From contig NZ_LN852694.1 of assembly GCF_001244545.1 (NCBI RefSeq), positions 1 through 64,000 of the forward strand: a DNA stretch of 64,000 nt, written 5' to 3'. This stretch comes from Candidatus Stoquefichus sp. SB1. GTDB lineage: Bacteria > Bacillota_I > Bacilli_A > Erysipelotrichales > Coprobacillaceae. The notes below the pieces were generated by a model. It was not told where the DNA came from. It searched no databases and saw only the letters and a list, made by a program, of their open reading frames with translations. The translations under genes were made by a program, and so were the position numbers. Below, in pieces: positions 1 through 9,674 of this stretch. The stretch's first letter is position 1. Every line of letters starts with the position of its first letter.

Positions 1-1457
1 TCCGTTTTTCATTCTTGGATAAGGTATGGATTTATCTTGATTTTAAACTTTTCTAGGGTATTTGAGTGTAACTTTATGAGCGGGTATCTCATGAAGCTGA
101 TTTAGCTCAAATACTTTTTTATTGAGTAATGACATTGTACTTTCATATGGTGAATGAAAGCCTAACATTTTTCTGGGATAATTGTTTACCTGATTTGATA
201 TCTTTATGATATCTGAATGCATATATGGATTAAAACTTATACCCTGAGGAATGCATTCTCTAAAGTGTTCATGATTCTTTTCACATTTTCCTTTCTGGTC
301 ACTTCTTCCTGGATTGCAGTAAAAAACATGTGTAAGTGTTTCGCCAGTCTGAGAATCTGCTTCAATTGATAACGGATCTGAAAATTCCTTTCCGTTATCT
401 GTAAGCAGACATTCAAATATTTCCTTGAAGAGATCACTTCCCAGATGCTTTTTGATTCTTTCAAAAACTCTATTCACTTCATCTGCACAGTTTGATCTTA
501 GTTTGAAAAACAACTGAAGATTTGTTTTTGTATAGAGAAGAGATAAGACTGTATTTTCGCCTTCTCCCTTTTTACCTATTAAAGTATCCATTTGCCAAAT
601 ATTTACTCCAGGATTTTCAAGTAGATATTGAGTAAAGTCATCAAATCGTCTATTATTTAAATAATCATAGTTTAATGGCTTCGCTTTTGGCTTTATTGTA
701 TACCTTTGGTGATATCTGACTTTACGTTTCAGATCGATGTTCTTGACTTCCAATAAGTTAAGATCAATGTAATGATAGACAGTACTGGGAGCAATATGAA
801 GATGATTTGTTTCTATGATGACTTCAATGGCTATTCCTCGTTTCACACCATCACTGATAATCTTATCAAGCTGCTTCATTTGAACTGCATTTAATTGAGG
901 ACCTTTTTTGTGTTCTGAAACATTAAATTCATATTCAGTTTGAGCAGTAGAAGCCTTATAGAATACCTTTGGTAAAGGGCATTCCTTGATTTTATCACAG
1001 CCATTGCATACATATGGGAAACGTTTCATTGTTTTGCATTCAGGAAGTTCCTGGAAATCACAGCAGAGAGTAGAACATTTAGCATAGCTGCAGTATTTGC
1101 ATAAACCAGATTCACAGTTATTACAGAGTCTTGATTTTTTACAGACAATCTGCAAACCACATTTGTTTTTTGCATTCTGTCTAACGGAGAGTTGCCTGTG
1201 GTTGACAATTTCTTTTTTGATGCCTCTTGGATCCTTATGAAGTTCTGAAGCAATATTGCAAAGCTTAACGGATTCATTTAAAAGAGTTTCAATGTGTTGC
1301 CTTTGTTTATAAGTTAAATGATGAATTGAATTACTTTTAACCATCGTTAATGACTCCTTTCATACAGAAGTAATCCATACCTATACATACATTATAGTAA
1401 AAAAAGATGAAATAACAAAAAAACGGAACTTTAATAAAAAGAAATACTTAAAACGGA
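1..1457 (-). mobile_element. IS30-family insertion sequence, left end cut by window
   Basis: One transposase gene lies between short inverted terminal matches. The window opens with TCCGTTTTT, and its complement AAAAACGGA occurs at about 1419-1427, with a second candidate AAAACGGA at 1450-1457. A further inverted match (AGGTATGGATT) lies just inside both ends. The true left end may lie outside the window and the right end is ambiguous between the two candidates. The element sits about 60-90 bp upstream of the rpsJ promoter without interrupting it. Confidence 0.6.
43..1344 (-). CDS. IS30-family transposase
   Basis: 433-residue DDE transposase that would cut and join the element ends. The first 50 residues form the helix-turn-helix typical of IS30 (HLTYKQRQHIE, then a second helix with EIVNHR). 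Residues 62-122 are rich in cysteine in CxxC pairs, suggesting a zinc-binding insert. The catalytic core shows Asp253 (WQMDT), Asp316 (LTDNG) and Glu355 (KGKCEKNHEHFR), which is the IS30 arrangement. The frame is uninterrupted and the length is normal to slightly long for the family, so it may be active. It is transcribed away from the ribosomal operon. Confidence 0.9.
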   Translation of the reverse strand: MVKSNSIHHLTYKQRQHIETLLNESVKLCNIASELHKDPRGIKKEIVNHRQLSVRQNAKNKCGLQIVCKKSRLCNNCESGLCKYCSYAKCSTLCCDFQELPECKTMKRFPYVCNGCDKIKECPLPKVFYKASTAQTEYEFNVSEHKKGPQLNAVQMKQLDKIISDGVKRGIAIEVIIETNHLHIAPSTVYHYIDLNLLEVKNIDLKRKVRYHQRYTIKPKAKPLNYDYLNNRRFDDFTQYLLENPGVNIWQMDTLIGKKGEGENTVLSLLYTKTNLQLFFKLRSNCADEVNRVFERIKKHLGSDLFKEIFECLLTDNGKEFSDPLSIEADSQTGETLTHVFYCNPGRSDQKGKCEKNHEHFRECIPQGISFNPYMHSDIIKISNQVNNYPRKMLGFHSPYESTMSLLNKKVFELNQLHEIPAHKVTLKYPRKV

Positions 1458-1513
1458 CTTTTCAAAAAAATTTGAGGTTAAATAAAAAAATTAAATAAAA
1501 ATGCAAAAAGTGC

Positions 1514-1542
1514 TTGATTTATCATTGTTTTTAGTGTAAAAT
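1514..1542 (+). promoter_or_regulatory. Probable promoter of the S10 operon
   Basis: TTGATT (1514-1519) and TAAAAT (1537-1542) are separated by 17 bp, a close match to a housekeeping sigma-A promoter. It lies about 130 bp before rpsJ, so the transcript would start near 1549 and carry the leader described next. Confidence 0.7.
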
Positions 1543-1549
1543 TCACTTG

Positions 1550-1660
1550 TTGTGAAATGCGAAGAAGTGCGAGGTTGCTGAAACGCTGATAGCCGTTGTC
1601 ATGAGCGGAAGGGCAGTTTCAGGTAATTCGTGCAGAGCAGCCAATTTAATTGGCAAACAG
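1550..1660 (+). promoter_or_regulatory. Structured 5' leader of the S10 operon
   Basis: The roughly 125-nt untranslated leader can form a long stem. GTGCGAG (1567-1573) pairs with TTCGTGC (1627-1633) allowing G-U pairs, and CTGAAAC (1578-1584) pairs perfectly with GTTTCAG (1616-1622). A second hairpin, CCAATT-T-AATTGG (1641-1653), lies just before the ribosome binding site AAGGAGGA. This fits an autoregulatory ribosomal-protein leader, with a protein such as L4 as possible ligand by analogy with other S10 leaders. The pairing is seen; regulation is inferred. Confidence 0.6.
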
Positions 1661-1675
1661 AAGGAGGAATAATTC

Positions 1676-1984
1676 ATGGCAAACAACAAAATTAGAATCA
1701 GATTGAAATCATTTGATCACAAAATCTTAGATGCTTCTGCAGAAAAGATTGTAGCAGCTGCTAAAAAATCAGGTGCTCAAGTAGTTGGTCCTGTACCACT
1801 ACCAACAGAAAAAGAAATTTATACTATCTTAAGAGCAGTTCATAAGTATAAAGATTCTCGTGAACAATTTGAAATCAGAACTCACAAACGTCTAATTGAC
1901 ATTGTGAATCCTACACCAGAAACAGTTGATGTATTAACTCGTTTAGAATTACCAAGTGGTGTGGATATTGAAATTAAATTATAA
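1676..1984 (+). CDS. rpsJ: 30S ribosomal protein S10
   Basis: 102 residues, the normal S10 length. S10 sits in the 30S head and, as NusE, also joins antitermination complexes. The sequence begins [12 protein letters not shown] and contains GPVPLPT and RTHKRLIDI, all diagnostic for S10. It is the first gene of the super-operon, with AAGGAGGA 7 bp before the ATG. Being first, it is directly exposed to control by the structured leader. Nothing unusual in the coding frame. Confidence 0.98.
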   Translation: MANNKIRIRLKSFDHKILDASAEKIVAAAKKSGAQVVGPVPLPTEKEIYTILRAVHKYKDSREQFEIRTHKRLIDIVNPTPETVDVLTRLELPSGVDIEIKL

Positions 1985-2005
1985 GGAAAGGTTAAGGTGT
2001 AACTC

Positions 2006-2737
2006 ATGAAAGGAATCTTAGGTCGTAAGATTGGAATGACTCAAGTTTTCACTACTGATGGAAAGTTAATCCCAGTTACAGTTGTAGAAGCAACTCCAAA
2101 CGTTGTATTACAAAAGAAAACAATTGCTACTGATGGATATGATGCAATCCAAGTTGGTTTTGAAGATAAGAGAGAAAAATTAGCAACTAAAGCTCATAAA
2201 GGACATGTTGCAAAAGCTGAAACAGCTCCTAAGCGCTTCATTAAAGAATTTCGTTATGACGAAATGATGAGTTATGAAGTTGGTCAAGAAATTAAAGTTG
2301 ATAGCTTTGTAGCTGGTGAAGTTGTAGATGTAACTGGAACTAGCAAAGGTAAAGGTTATCAAGGTGTTATAAAAAGACATGGACATAGTATTGGTCCTAA
2401 AGGACATGGTTCTGGTGCTCATAGAATCGTTGGTTCAATGGGTCCTATCGCTCCTAACAGAATCGCTCCAGGTAAGAAGTTACCAGGACAAATGGGGAAC
2501 GTAACAAGAACAGTTCAAAATTTAGAGATCATTGCTGTTGATGTAGAAAACAATGTATTATTAATCAGTGGATCAATCCCTGGTCCTAAAAAAGGATTAG
2601 TAGTTGTGAAAACTGCTATTAAAGCAAATGGTAAGGTTAACCCTGCTGAAGATTTAATTATCTATGAAGAAGAAATCGTTGAAAGCCCAGTAGTAGAAGA
2701 AACTACTGAAGCAGCTGATACAGCTGCTGCTGAATAA
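2006..2737 (+). CDS. rplC: 50S ribosomal protein L3
   Basis: 243 residues, early-assembly 23S rRNA-binding protein near the peptidyl-transferase centre. The start [15 protein letters not shown] and the central loop ([19 protein letters not shown]) are hallmark L3. The body ends near residue 212. About 30 extra residues follow, very rich in Glu and Ala, an acidic tail not usual for L3. It lies 21 bp after rpsJ and 22 bp before rplD. Confidence 0.98.
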   Translation: MKGILGRKIGMTQVFTTDGKLIPVTVVEATPNVVLQKKTIATDGYDAIQVGFEDKREKLATKAHKGHVAKAETAPKRFIKEFRYDEMMSYEVGQEIKVDSFVAGEVVDVTGTSKGKGYQGVIKRHGHSIGPKGHGSGAHRIVGSMGPIAPNRIAPGKKLPGQMGNVTRTVQNLEIIAVDVENNVLLISGSIPGPKKGLVVVKTAIKANGKVNPAEDLIIYEEEIVESPVVEETTEAADTAAAE

Positions 2738-2759
2738 TGAAGCGAAAGGAGGAACACTA

Positions 2760-3386
2760 ATGTTAAAAGTTGCAGTATATAACCAAGAAGGAAAAAAAGT
2801 TAAAGATACAGAATTAAATGAATCTGTATTCGGTATTGAACCAAACAATCAAGCAATCTTTGATATGGTCTTACTACAAAGAGCTTCATGGAGACAAGGG
2901 ACTCATAAAGTGAAAAACCGTACTGAAGTCAAAGGTGGAGGTAAGAAACCTTGGAGACAAAAAGGTACTGGTAGAGCTAGACAAGGATCTATCCGTGCTC
3001 CACAATGGAGAGGTGGAGGAGTTGTATTTGGACCTACACCAGATAGAAACTATAAGTTAAAAATGAACAGAAAAGTAAGACGTTTAGCATTAAAATCTGC
3101 TTTAAGTCAAAAAGTTATCGATAACGAATTAACTGTATTAGATAATATCGTTTTAGATGCTCCAAAGACTAAAGATATGGTAAAAGTTTTAGAAAACTTA
3201 GAAGCAAACAGAAAAACATTAATCGTTATGGACGAAATCAATGAAAACGTTGCTTTATCTGCTAGAAATATTCCAGGAGTTAAAGTTATCGAATCAAAAG
3301 GACTTAACGTATATGATATCTTAGATAGCACTAAGTTAGTAATGACTGAAGAAGCTATCAAAGCTGTTGAGGAGGTATTGGCATAA
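2760..3386 (+). CDS. rplD: 50S ribosomal protein L4
   Basis: 208 residues. L4 binds 23S rRNA, lines the exit tunnel, and in some bacteria represses its own S10 operon. The tunnel loop is clear: [19 protein letters not shown] at about residues 60-78, followed by RAPQWRGGG. The stop overlaps the rplW start by one base (TAATG), so L4 and L23 are probably translationally coupled. AAAGGAGG precedes the ATG. Confidence 0.98.
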   Translation: MLKVAVYNQEGKKVKDTELNESVFGIEPNNQAIFDMVLLQRASWRQGTHKVKNRTEVKGGGKKPWRQKGTGRARQGSIRAPQWRGGGVVFGPTPDRNYKLKMNRKVRRLALKSALSQKVIDNELTVLDNIVLDAPKTKDMVKVLENLEANRKTLIVMDEINENVALSARNIPGVKVIESKGLNVYDILDSTKLVMTEEAIKAVEEVLA

Positions 3387-3676
3387 TGGCACATATTACA
3401 GATGTTTTAAAGAAACCAGTACTTACTGAAAAATCTTTATTGTTACAACAAAACGAAAACAAATATACATTTGATGTAGAATTAACTGCTAATAAAATTG
3501 AAATAAAACAAGCAGTTGAAAAAATGTTTGATGTAAAAGTTGAAAGTGTCAACATTATGAATGTAAGACCTAAAACAAAAAGAATGGGTAGATACGTTGG
3601 TAAAACAAACAAAAGAAAAAAAGCTATTGTTAAATTAAAAGAAGGATATGAAATCAACTTATTCGGTGAAGAATAA
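3386..3676 (+). CDS. rplW: 50S ribosomal protein L23
   Basis: 96 residues, tunnel-exit protein that docks trigger factor, SRP and SecYEG. Diagnostic features are [12 protein letters not shown] near the start and the basic loop [21 protein letters not shown]. The start overlaps the rplD stop. A ribosome binding site (GAGGAGG) lies inside the rplD 3' end. The 58-bp gap that follows is the longest in the S10 part of the operon. Confidence 0.97.
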   Translation: MAHITDVLKKPVLTEKSLLLQQNENKYTFDVELTANKIEIKQAVEKMFDVKVESVNIMNVRPKTKRMGRYVGKTNKRKKAIVKLKEGYEINLFGEE

Positions 3677-3689
3677 GATTTCAAACTAT

Positions 3690-3708
3690 TGGAATGATCT
3701 CCATTCCA
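3690..3708 (+). other. Hairpin in the rplW-rplB gap
   Basis: TGGAATG (3690-3696) and CATTCCA (3702-3708) form a perfect 7-bp stem with a 5-nt loop. No U-tract follows, so it is not a classical terminator. It could be a processing site or mRNA-stability element between L23 and L2. Function is inferred only from position. Confidence 0.4.
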
Positions 3709-3734
3709 GATAAGTAAAATAAGGAGGAACTAAG

Positions 3735-4568
3735 ATGGCTATTAAAGTATATAAGCCTACGACAAACGGTCGTCGTAATATGACAGCTTTGACTTATGAA
3801 GAAATTACAGCTACTAAGCCAGAGAAATCATTAACAATCCGTTTATCTAAAAAAGGTGGACGTAATAACCAAGGTGTTATCACTACTCGTCATCACGGTG
3901 GTGGACATAAACGTTTATATCGTATTATTGATTTCAAACGTAATAAAGATGATGTTGTTGGAAAAGTTGCAACAATTGAATATGATCCTAATAGATCAGC
4001 AAACATCGCATTAATTCATTATGCAGATGGTGAAAAAAGATATATTCTTGCTCCTAAAGGATTAGAAGTAGGAATGACAATTGTATCAGGAGAAAATGCT
4101 GATATTATTGTTGGTAACTGTTTACCAATGGGAAATATGCCTGAAGGTACAGTTATTCATAACCTTGAAATGCAACCAGGTAAAGGTGGACAAATCGCAA
4201 GATCTGCTGGTGTGTCTGCACAAATCTTAGGTAAAGAAGGAAAATATGTCACTGTAAGATTAGCTTCTGGAGAAGTAAGAAAATTCTTAGCTGTTTGTAG
4301 AGCAACAGTTGGTGTTGTTGGAAACGAAGACTATGGATTGGTTAACTATGGTAAAGCTGGTCGTAACAGATGGAGAGGTATTAGACCTACAGTTCGTGGT
4401 TCTGTAATGAACCCTAATGATCACCCTCATGGTGGTGGTGAAGGTAGAACTTCAATTGGTCGTAAAGCTCCAATGACTCCTTGGGGTAAAAAAGCTCTTG
4501 GAGTTAAGACAAGAAATTCAAAGAAAGCTTCAAATAAAATGATCGTGCGTCGTCGTAACGGTAAATAA
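3735..4568 (+). CDS. rplB: 50S ribosomal protein L2
   Basis: 277 residues, the largest protein of the operon. It binds 23S rRNA domain IV and is required for subunit association. Characteristic parts are the N-terminal [14 protein letters not shown], the OB-fold [11 protein letters not shown], and the conserved C-terminal [14 protein letters not shown] loop carrying the histidine near the peptidyl-transferase centre. Standard length, with AAGGAGG before the start. Confidence 0.98.
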   Translation: MAIKVYKPTTNGRRNMTALTYEEITATKPEKSLTIRLSKKGGRNNQGVITTRHHGGGHKRLYRIIDFKRNKDDVVGKVATIEYDPNRSANIALIHYADGEKRYILAPKGLEVGMTIVSGENADIIVGNCLPMGNMPEGTVIHNLEMQPGKGGQIARSAGVSAQILGKEGKYVTVRLASGEVRKFLAVCRATVGVVGNEDYGLVNYGKAGRNRWRGIRPTVRGSVMNPNDHPHGGGEGRTSIGRKAPMTPWGKKALGVKTRNSKKASNKMIVRRRNGK

Positions 4569-4586
4569 GAAGGAGGGTTATAGAAT

Positions 4587-4865
4587 ATGGCAAGAAGTTT
4601 AAAAAAAGGTCCATTCGTGGATGAACACTTAATGAAAAAAGTTGAAGCATTAAATGCTGCAAGTAAAAAAGAAGTCATTAAAACATGGTCAAGACGTTCT
4701 ACAATCTTCCCACAATTTATTGAACATACGTTCGCAGTATATAACGGAAGAGAACATATCCCAGTTTATGTAACTGAAGATATGGTAGGTCATAAATTAG
4801 GAGAATTTGCTCCTACAAGAACTTATCATGGTCATGATGCTGATGATAAAAAGTCAGGTAAATAG
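4587..4865 (+). CDS. rpsS: 30S ribosomal protein S19
   Basis: 92 residues, 30S head protein that works with S13 at the A-site finger contact. The start [15 protein letters not shown] and the motif [12 protein letters not shown] are typical, as is the C-terminal [10 protein letters not shown]. It lies 18 bp after rplB with an AGGAGG ribosome binding site. No oddity. Confidence 0.98.
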   Translation: MARSLKKGPFVDEHLMKKVEALNAASKKEVIKTWSRRSTIFPQFIEHTFAVYNGREHIPVYVTEDMVGHKLGEFAPTRTYHGHDADDKKSGK

Positions 4866-4885
4866 AAAGAGAGGAGAGAAATAAC

Positions 4886-5218
4886 ATGGAAGCAAGAGCA
4901 CAAGCTAAAATGATTCGTGTTTCGCCTCAAAAAGCTAGATTAGTCGTTGACTTAGTAAGAGGTAAGAATGTGAAAGAAGCACTTGGTATCTTAGAATACG
5001 TAAATAAGAGTGCAACACCTGCAATCATTAAAGTCGTTAAATCTGCTGCACAGAACGCTGTTTTCAATGAAGGTGCAGAAGAAGAAAAATTATTCATTAA
5101 AGAAATTTTTGTAGACGAAGGTCCTACATTAAAGAGATTCCGCGCTAGAGCTAAAGGTAGCGGTACTCAAATTTTAAAAAGAACAAGCCACATTACATGT
5201 GTGGTTGCTGAAAGATAG
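4886..5218 (+). CDS. rplV: 50S ribosomal protein L22
   Basis: 110 residues, a protein of the exit-tunnel constriction where macrolide-resistance changes are known in other bacteria. The start [19 protein letters not shown] and the tunnel beta-hairpin with [20 protein letters not shown] are diagnostic. No insertion or deletion is obvious in the hairpin. 20 bp after rpsS, 11 bp before rpsC. Confidence 0.97.
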   Translation: MEARAQAKMIRVSPQKARLVVDLVRGKNVKEALGILEYVNKSATPAIIKVVKSAAQNAVFNEGAEEEKLFIKEIFVDEGPTLKRFRARAKGSGTQILKRTSHITCVVAER

Positions 5219-5229
5219 GAGGGCAAAGT

Positions 5230-5883
5230 ATGGGTCAAAAAGTAAGTCCAGTAGGATTACGTGTTGGCGTTAACCGTGATTGGAATTCAAGATGGTACGC
5301 TAATGATAAAGACTTTGCTTCATTATTACACGAAGATATTAGAATTCGTGAATTCTTAAATGCAAAGTTAAAAGGCGCTTATGTCGCAAATATTGAAATT
5401 GAAAGATCTAAAAATAGAGTAAACATCTTCGTTCATACATCTAGACCTGGTGTTGTTATTGGGAAAGATGGAGAAGCAGTAGATGCTTTAAGAAAAGAAG
5501 TTGCTAAAATGGTAGCTGGTAAACAAGTGTTTATCAATATCGTTGAAATTAAAAATCCAGATGTTGTTGCTCAACTTGTTGCTAACAAGATTGCAGAACA
5601 ATTAGAAAATCGTGCTTCATTTAGAACAGTTCAAAAAAGAGCAATCCAAAGTGCTATGAGAGCTGGAGCTAAAGGAATTAAAACTTGTGTATCAGGTCGT
5701 TTAGGTGGTGCTGATATGGCAAGAACAGAAGGATATTCTGAAGGAAATGTACCTCTTCACACATTAAGAGCTGACATTGATTATGCGACTGCAGAAGCAG
5801 ATACAACTTATGGAAAATTAGGAGTAAAAGTTTGGATTTGTAAGGGAGAAATTCTTCCTGCAAAGAAGAAAGGGGATAAATAA
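5230..5883 (+). CDS. rpsC: 30S ribosomal protein S3
   Basis: 217 residues, mRNA-entry-tunnel protein with helicase function together with S4. The N-terminus [18 protein letters not shown] and the KH-domain motif GVVIGKDGE (about residues 75-83) are clear. The C-terminal domain with [13 protein letters not shown] is intact. The ATG follows AGGAGGG inside the rplV-rpsC gap, and only 2 bp separate it from rplP. Confidence 0.98.
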   Translation: MGQKVSPVGLRVGVNRDWNSRWYANDKDFASLLHEDIRIREFLNAKLKGAYVANIEIERSKNRVNIFVHTSRPGVVIGKDGEAVDALRKEVAKMVAGKQVFINIVEIKNPDVVAQLVANKIAEQLENRASFRTVQKRAIQSAMRAGAKGIKTCVSGRLGGADMARTEGYSEGNVPLHTLRADIDYATAEADTTYGKLGVKVWICKGEILPAKKKGDK

Positions 5884-5885
5884 TC

Positions 5886-6296
5886 ATGTTGATGCCTAAG
5901 AGAACTAAATATAGAAGACCTCATAGAATTAAATATGAAGGTAAAGCTAAAGGTGGAACTGTAGTTTCTTTTGGTGAATATGGATTACAAGCTCAAGAAG
6001 GTGCTTGGATTACTTCAAGACAAATCGAAGCAGCTCGTATCGCTATGAACCGTTATATGAAACGTGGTGGTCAAGTTTGGATTAGAATTTTCCCTCATTT
6101 AGCGAAAACAAAGAAACCTCTTGAAGTCCGTATGGGTTCAGGTAAAGGTGCTCCAGAAGAATGGGTAGCAGTAGTAAAAACAGGACGTGTAATGTTCGAA
6201 GTCGCTGGTGTAGAAGAAGAAGTTGCAAGAGAAGCTTTAAGACTTGCATCTCATAAACTACCAATCAAGTGTAAGATTATTGGAAGAGGTGAGTAA
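5886..6296 (+). CDS. rplP: 50S ribosomal protein L16
   Basis: 136 residues, needed for late 50S assembly and A-site tRNA contact. The start [14 protein letters not shown] matches the Firmicute MLxPKR form, so the first ATG is kept even though a second ATG follows two codons later. [15 protein letters not shown] is diagnostic. It ends 2 bp before the rpmC start codon. Confidence 0.97.
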   Translation: MLMPKRTKYRRPHRIKYEGKAKGGTVVSFGEYGLQAQEGAWITSRQIEAARIAMNRYMKRGGQVWIRIFPHLAKTKKPLEVRMGSGKGAPEEWVAVVKTGRVMFEVAGVEEEVAREALRLASHKLPIKCKIIGRGE

Positions 6297-6298
6297 TT

Positions 6299-6493
6299 GT
6301 GACAGTTCAAGATATTAGAAATACAGAAACTCAAGAATTACTTAACAAAGTAGAAGAGTACAAGAAAGAGCTATTTGGATTAAGATTCCAAGCAGCAACT
6401 GGTCAATTAGAAAACACTGCTCGTATTAGAACAGTGAGAAAAAATATTGCTAAGATTAAAACAATTATTAGAGAAAGAGAATTAAACAAATAA
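6299..6493 (+). CDS. rpmC: 50S ribosomal protein L29, GTG start
   Basis: 64 residues, two-helix protein beside the tunnel exit that helps dock trigger factor and [16 protein letters not shown] and the C-terminal half with [15 protein letters not shown] are typical. The start is GTG (6299), 2 bp after the L16 stop. The only ribosome binding site (AGAGGTGAG) lies within the rplP 3' end, implying coupling to L16 translation. Confidence 0.95.
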   Translation: MTVQDIRNTETQELLNKVEEYKKELFGLRFQAATGQLENTARIRTVRKNIAKIKTIIRERELNK

Positions 6494-6510
6494 TTTAGAA
6501 GGAGAAGAAA

Positions 6511-6771
6511 ATGGAAAGAAACAATCGTAAAGTTTATACTGGAACAGTTATTTCTACAAAAATGGATAAAACAATCACTGTTTTAGTTGAAACTCATGTT
6601 AAACATAAATTATACGGAAAACGTGTTAAATCTTCTAAAAAGTTTAAGGCTCATGATGAAGAAAATATTGCAAGAGATGGAGATATTGTTAAAATTATGG
6701 CAACTCGTCCATTATCTGCAACTAAACGTTTCCGTTTAGTAGAAGTAGTAAAAAAAGCAGAAATTATATAA
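6511..6771 (+). CDS. rpsQ: 30S ribosomal protein S17
   Basis: 86 residues, OB-fold primary binder of 16S rRNA and last gene of the S10 unit. The start [17 protein letters not shown] and the central [19 protein letters not shown] are diagnostic. AGAAGGAG precedes the ATG. No promoter is evident before the following rplN, so S10 and spc units appear to be one transcript. Confidence 0.97.
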   Translation: MERNNRKVYTGTVISTKMDKTITVLVETHVKHKLYGKRVKSSKKFKAHDEENIARDGDIVKIMATRPLSATKRFRLVEVVKKAEII

Positions 6772-6799
6772 TGAAAGAATCTGAAAGGAGGTCACTCAA

Positions 6800-7168
6800 A
6801 TGATCCATAATGAAAGCAGATTAAAAGTTGCTGACAATACAGGAGCAAAAGAAGTACTAGTAATTAGAAACCTTGGTGGTTCAAATAGAAAATTTAGTAA
6901 CATCGGTGATATCGTCGTGGCAACAGTGAAACAAGCGACTCCAGGTGGTACAGTTAAAAAAGGTGAAGTAGTGAAAGCTGTTATCGTAAGAACAAGATAT
7001 GGTGTTAACCGTGAAAATGGTTCTTTAATCAAATTTGATGATAACGCATGCGTTATTATTAAAGATGATAATTCACCTAAAGGAACTCGTATCTTTGGAC
7101 CGGTTGCAAGAGAGTTAAGAGATGCAGATTTCATGAAAATCGTATCATTAGCTCCTGAGGTATTATAG
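6800..7168 (+). CDS. rplN: 50S ribosomal protein L14
   Basis: 122 residues, intersubunit-bridge protein and the target of RsfS. It opens [18 protein letters not shown] and contains the strand-loop [15 protein letters not shown] and the C-terminal [10 protein letters not shown], all invariant in L14. A strong GAAAGGAGG site precedes the ATG. First gene of the spc unit. Confidence 0.98.
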   Translation: MIHNESRLKVADNTGAKEVLVIRNLGGSNRKFSNIGDIVVATVKQATPGGTVKKGEVVKAVIVRTRYGVNRENGSLIKFDDNACVIIKDDNSPKGTRIFGPVARELRDADFMKIVSLAPEVL

Positions 7169-7183
7169 GAGGAGAACGAGAAG

Positions 7184-7513
7184 ATGAAATTACGTGTTGG
7201 TGATACAGTTCAAGTTATCGCTGGTAGCGATAAAGGGAAAACTGGAGAAATTATTCAAATTCTGAGAAAAGAAGATAGAGTGATTGTTGAAGGTGTTAAT
7301 ATGGTAACAAAACACATCAAACCATCACAAACTGATCCAGAAGGTGGAATTGTAACAAGAGAAGCACCTATTCATGTTTCAAATGTTGCATACTATGATT
7401 CAAAAGCAAAAGAAACTGTTAAAATTGGATACGACTTCGATAGTGAAGGTAAAAAATTCCGTATCAATAAGAAAACAGGAAAACCATTAGAAAAAACAAA
7501 AAAGAAAAAGTAA
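7184..7513 (+). CDS. rplX: 50S ribosomal protein L24
   Basis: 109 residues, KOW-domain initiator of 50S assembly. The KOW motif (GDTVQVIAGSDKGKTGEI) is at residues 6-23 and GVNMVTKHIKPSQ follows. The C-terminus is a lysine-rich tail (EKTKKKK). 15 bp after rplN with AGGAGGAG. Confidence 0.97.
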   Translation: MKLRVGDTVQVIAGSDKGKTGEIIQILRKEDRVIVEGVNMVTKHIKPSQTDPEGGIVTREAPIHVSNVAYYDSKAKETVKIGYDFDSEGKKFRINKKTGKPLEKTKKKK

Positions 7514-7531
7514 TCGGAAGGAGGTTAAATA

Positions 7532-8071
7532 ATGAACCGACTAAAGGAACGTTATGAAAATGAAATTAGTAAGTCATTAATGACTAAATTTAATTATAGT
7601 TCTGTAATGCAAGTTCCAGCTATGGAAAAAATTGTTATCAACATTGGTGTTGGTGATGCAGTAAGCAATTCTAAATTATTGGATGAAGCTGTAGAAGAAT
7701 TAACTTTAATTACAGGACAAAAACCAGTGATTACTAAAGCTAAAAAATCAATTGCTGGATTTAAATTACGTGAAGGAATGCCAATTGGATGTAAAGTGAC
7801 ATTACGTGGTGAAAGAATGTATGAATTCTTAGATAAGTTAGTAAGTATTTCTTTACCTCGTGTAAGAGACTTTAGAGGTGTACCTAAAAACTCATTTGAT
7901 GGAAGAGGAAATTATACTTTAGGTGTTAAAGAACAATTAATTTTCCCAGAAATCAATTTTGATAAAGTAAATAAAATTAGAGGAATGGATATCGTATTCG
8001 TAACAACTGCTAAGACTGACGAAGAAGGTCACGAATTATTAGCACAATTAGGAATGCCTTTCCATAAATAA
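7532..8071 (+). CDS. rplE: 50S ribosomal protein L5
   Basis: 179 residues, part of the 5S RNP with L18. [38 protein letters not shown] and the C-terminal [12 protein letters not shown] are family signatures. Normal length with AGGAGG before the ATG. Confidence 0.98.
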   Translation: MNRLKERYENEISKSLMTKFNYSSVMQVPAMEKIVINIGVGDAVSNSKLLDEAVEELTLITGQKPVITKAKKSIAGFKLREGMPIGCKVTLRGERMYEFLDKLVSISLPRVRDFRGVPKNSFDGRGNYTLGVKEQLIFPEINFDKVNKIRGMDIVFVTTAKTDEEGHELLAQLGMPFHK

Positions 8072-8085
8072 GGAGGACTTAATTA

Positions 8086-8271
8086 ATGGCTAAAACATCA
8101 ATGAAAGTTAAACAACAACGTCCTCAAAAATACAAAGTTCGTGAATATACAAGATGCGAACGTTGTGGACGTCCACATTCAGTAATTAAGAAATTTAAAT
8201 TATGCCGTATTTGCTTCAGAGAATTAGCTTACAAAGGTGAAATTCCTGGTGTTAAAAAAGCAAGCTGGTAA
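8086..8271 (+). CDS. rpsZ: 30S ribosomal protein S14, zinc (type Z) form
   Basis: 61 residues. It carries four zinc-ligand cysteines at 24, 27, 40 and 43 (CERC and CRIC), so this is the zinc-containing short form and not the longer cysteine-free paralogue. The C-terminus [12 protein letters not shown] is invariant. It binds 16S rRNA in the 30S head. AAGGAGG lies before the start. The 36-bp gap after it contains nothing evident beyond the rpsH ribosome binding site. Confidence 0.97.
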   Translation: MAKTSMKVKQQRPQKYKVREYTRCERCGRPHSVIKKFKLCRICFRELAYKGEIPGVKKASW

Positions 8272-8307
8272 GAAAATACAATCCCAAATGGAAGGAGGAC
8301 ACTGTAA

Positions 8308-8700
8308 ATGGTAACAGATCCAATTGCAGATATGTTAACAAGAATTCGTAATGCGAATCAACAACGCCACGAGGAAGTTGTTATTCCTATGTCAAAATTA
8401 AAAGCTCAATTAGCTGAAATTTTGAAAAACGAAGGATTTATTAAAGGATACAAAATTGAAGGTGAAGGTGTTATTAAAAACATCGTTATCACTTTAAAAT
8501 ACAAAGGTAATGATAGAGTAATCACAGGATTAAAGAGAGTATCTAAACCTGGTTTACGTCAATATGCAAAAGTTAATGAAATTCCTAAGGTATTAAATGG
8601 TTTAGGAATCGTAGTATTATCAACTTCTCAAGGGCTTATGACTGATAAAGAAGCAAGAGCTAAAAAAGTTGGTGGAGAAGTATTAGCATATATCTGGTAA
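8308..8700 (+). CDS. rpsH: 30S ribosomal protein S8
   Basis: 130 residues, central-domain 16S binder; in E. coli it is also the repressor of the spc operon. [13 protein letters not shown] at the start and the C-terminal [19 protein letters not shown] are diagnostic. Start chosen at GTAAATGGTAAC, directly after GGAAGGAGG. Confidence 0.98.
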   Translation: MVTDPIADMLTRIRNANQQRHEEVVIPMSKLKAQLAEILKNEGFIKGYKIEGEGVIKNIVITLKYKGNDRVITGLKRVSKPGLRQYAKVNEIPKVLNGLGIVVLSTSQGLMTDKEARAKKVGGEVLAYIW

Positions 8701-8729
8701 TCAAAATAAGAAAGCAGGAGGTGTAACTG

Positions 8730-9275
8730 ATGTCTCGTGTAGGTAATAAAATTATCAATGTACCTGAAGGTGTAAAAGTAGAAATCGCTAGCGATAATAC
8801 TGTCACTGTAACTGGTGCTAAAGGGACTTTAGTCAGACAATTTTCACCATTTATCAAAATTGATATGGATGGAAATGAAATTAAAGTAAACAGAACAAGT
8901 GAACAAAAGACTGTGAAACAATTACACGGTACTACAAGAGCATTACTTGCAAACATGATCGATGGTGTACACAACGGATTTGAAAAGAACTTAGAAATCG
9001 TTGGTATTGGATACCGTGCTCAAATGCAAGGTAATAAATTAGTATTAAATGTTGGATTCTCTCATCAAGTTGAAATTGAGGGTGAAGAAGGAGTTAAAAT
9101 TGAAACTCCTACACAAACAACTATTAAAGTATCTGGAATTTCTAAGGAAAGAGTTGGCGAAATTGCTGCTAGAATTAGAGCAGTGAAGAAACCTGAGCCT
9201 TATAAAGGAAAAGGTATTAAATATGTTGGTGAAAGAATTATTAGAAAAGAAGGTAAAACTGCTGGTAAGAAGTAG
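8730..9275 (+). CDS. rplF: 50S ribosomal protein L6
   Basis: 181 residues, two-domain protein at the GTPase-factor site. SRVGNKIINVPEGV at the start and the C-terminal PEPYKGKGIKYVGERI signature (about residues 151-166) are present, and the last residues are lysine rich. AGCAGGAGG precedes the ATG. Confidence 0.98.
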   Translation: MSRVGNKIINVPEGVKVEIASDNTVTVTGAKGTLVRQFSPFIKIDMDGNEIKVNRTSEQKTVKQLHGTTRALLANMIDGVHNGFEKNLEIVGIGYRAQMQGNKLVLNVGFSHQVEIEGEEGVKIETPTQTTIKVSGISKERVGEIAARIRAVKKPEPYKGKGIKYVGERIIRKEGKTAGKK

Positions 9276-9303
9276 TTAAAAAATAAGGAAGGAGCTATTA
9301 ATC

Positions 9304-9660
9304 ATGGCTAAAACTATGTCAAGAAACGATTTACGTCAAAAACGTCATGCTAGAGTTCGTAGAAAAATCAGCGGAACTCCTGAATGTCCACGTTTAAATG
9401 TATTCCGTTCAAGCTCTCATATCCATGCCCAAATTATTGATGATGTAAACGGAGTAACTTTAGTTGCTGCATCTTCAGTAGATATGAAACTAGCAAACGG
9501 TGGAAATGTAGAAGCTGCTACTCAAGTTGGTAAAGAAATTGCGAAAAGAGCTATCGCTAAAAATATTGAAAATGTAGTATTCGATCGTGGAGGTTATATT
9601 TATCATGGTCGTGTGAAAGCACTAGCTGAAGCTGCTAGAGAAGCTGGATTGAAATTCTAA
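9304..9660 (+). CDS. rplR: 50S ribosomal protein L18
   Basis: 118 residues, 5S rRNA binder that works with L5. It has a basic N-terminal tail ([12 protein letters not shown]), then [19 protein letters not shown] and the C-terminal [30 protein letters not shown] precedes the start. Confidence 0.98.
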   Translation: MAKTMSRNDLRQKRHARVRRKISGTPECPRLNVFRSSSHIHAQIIDDVNGVTLVAASSVDMKLANGGNVEAATQVGKEIAKRAIAKNIENVVFDRGGYIYHGRVKALAEAAREAGLKF

Positions 9661-9674
9661 TAGGAGGTTAAAGA

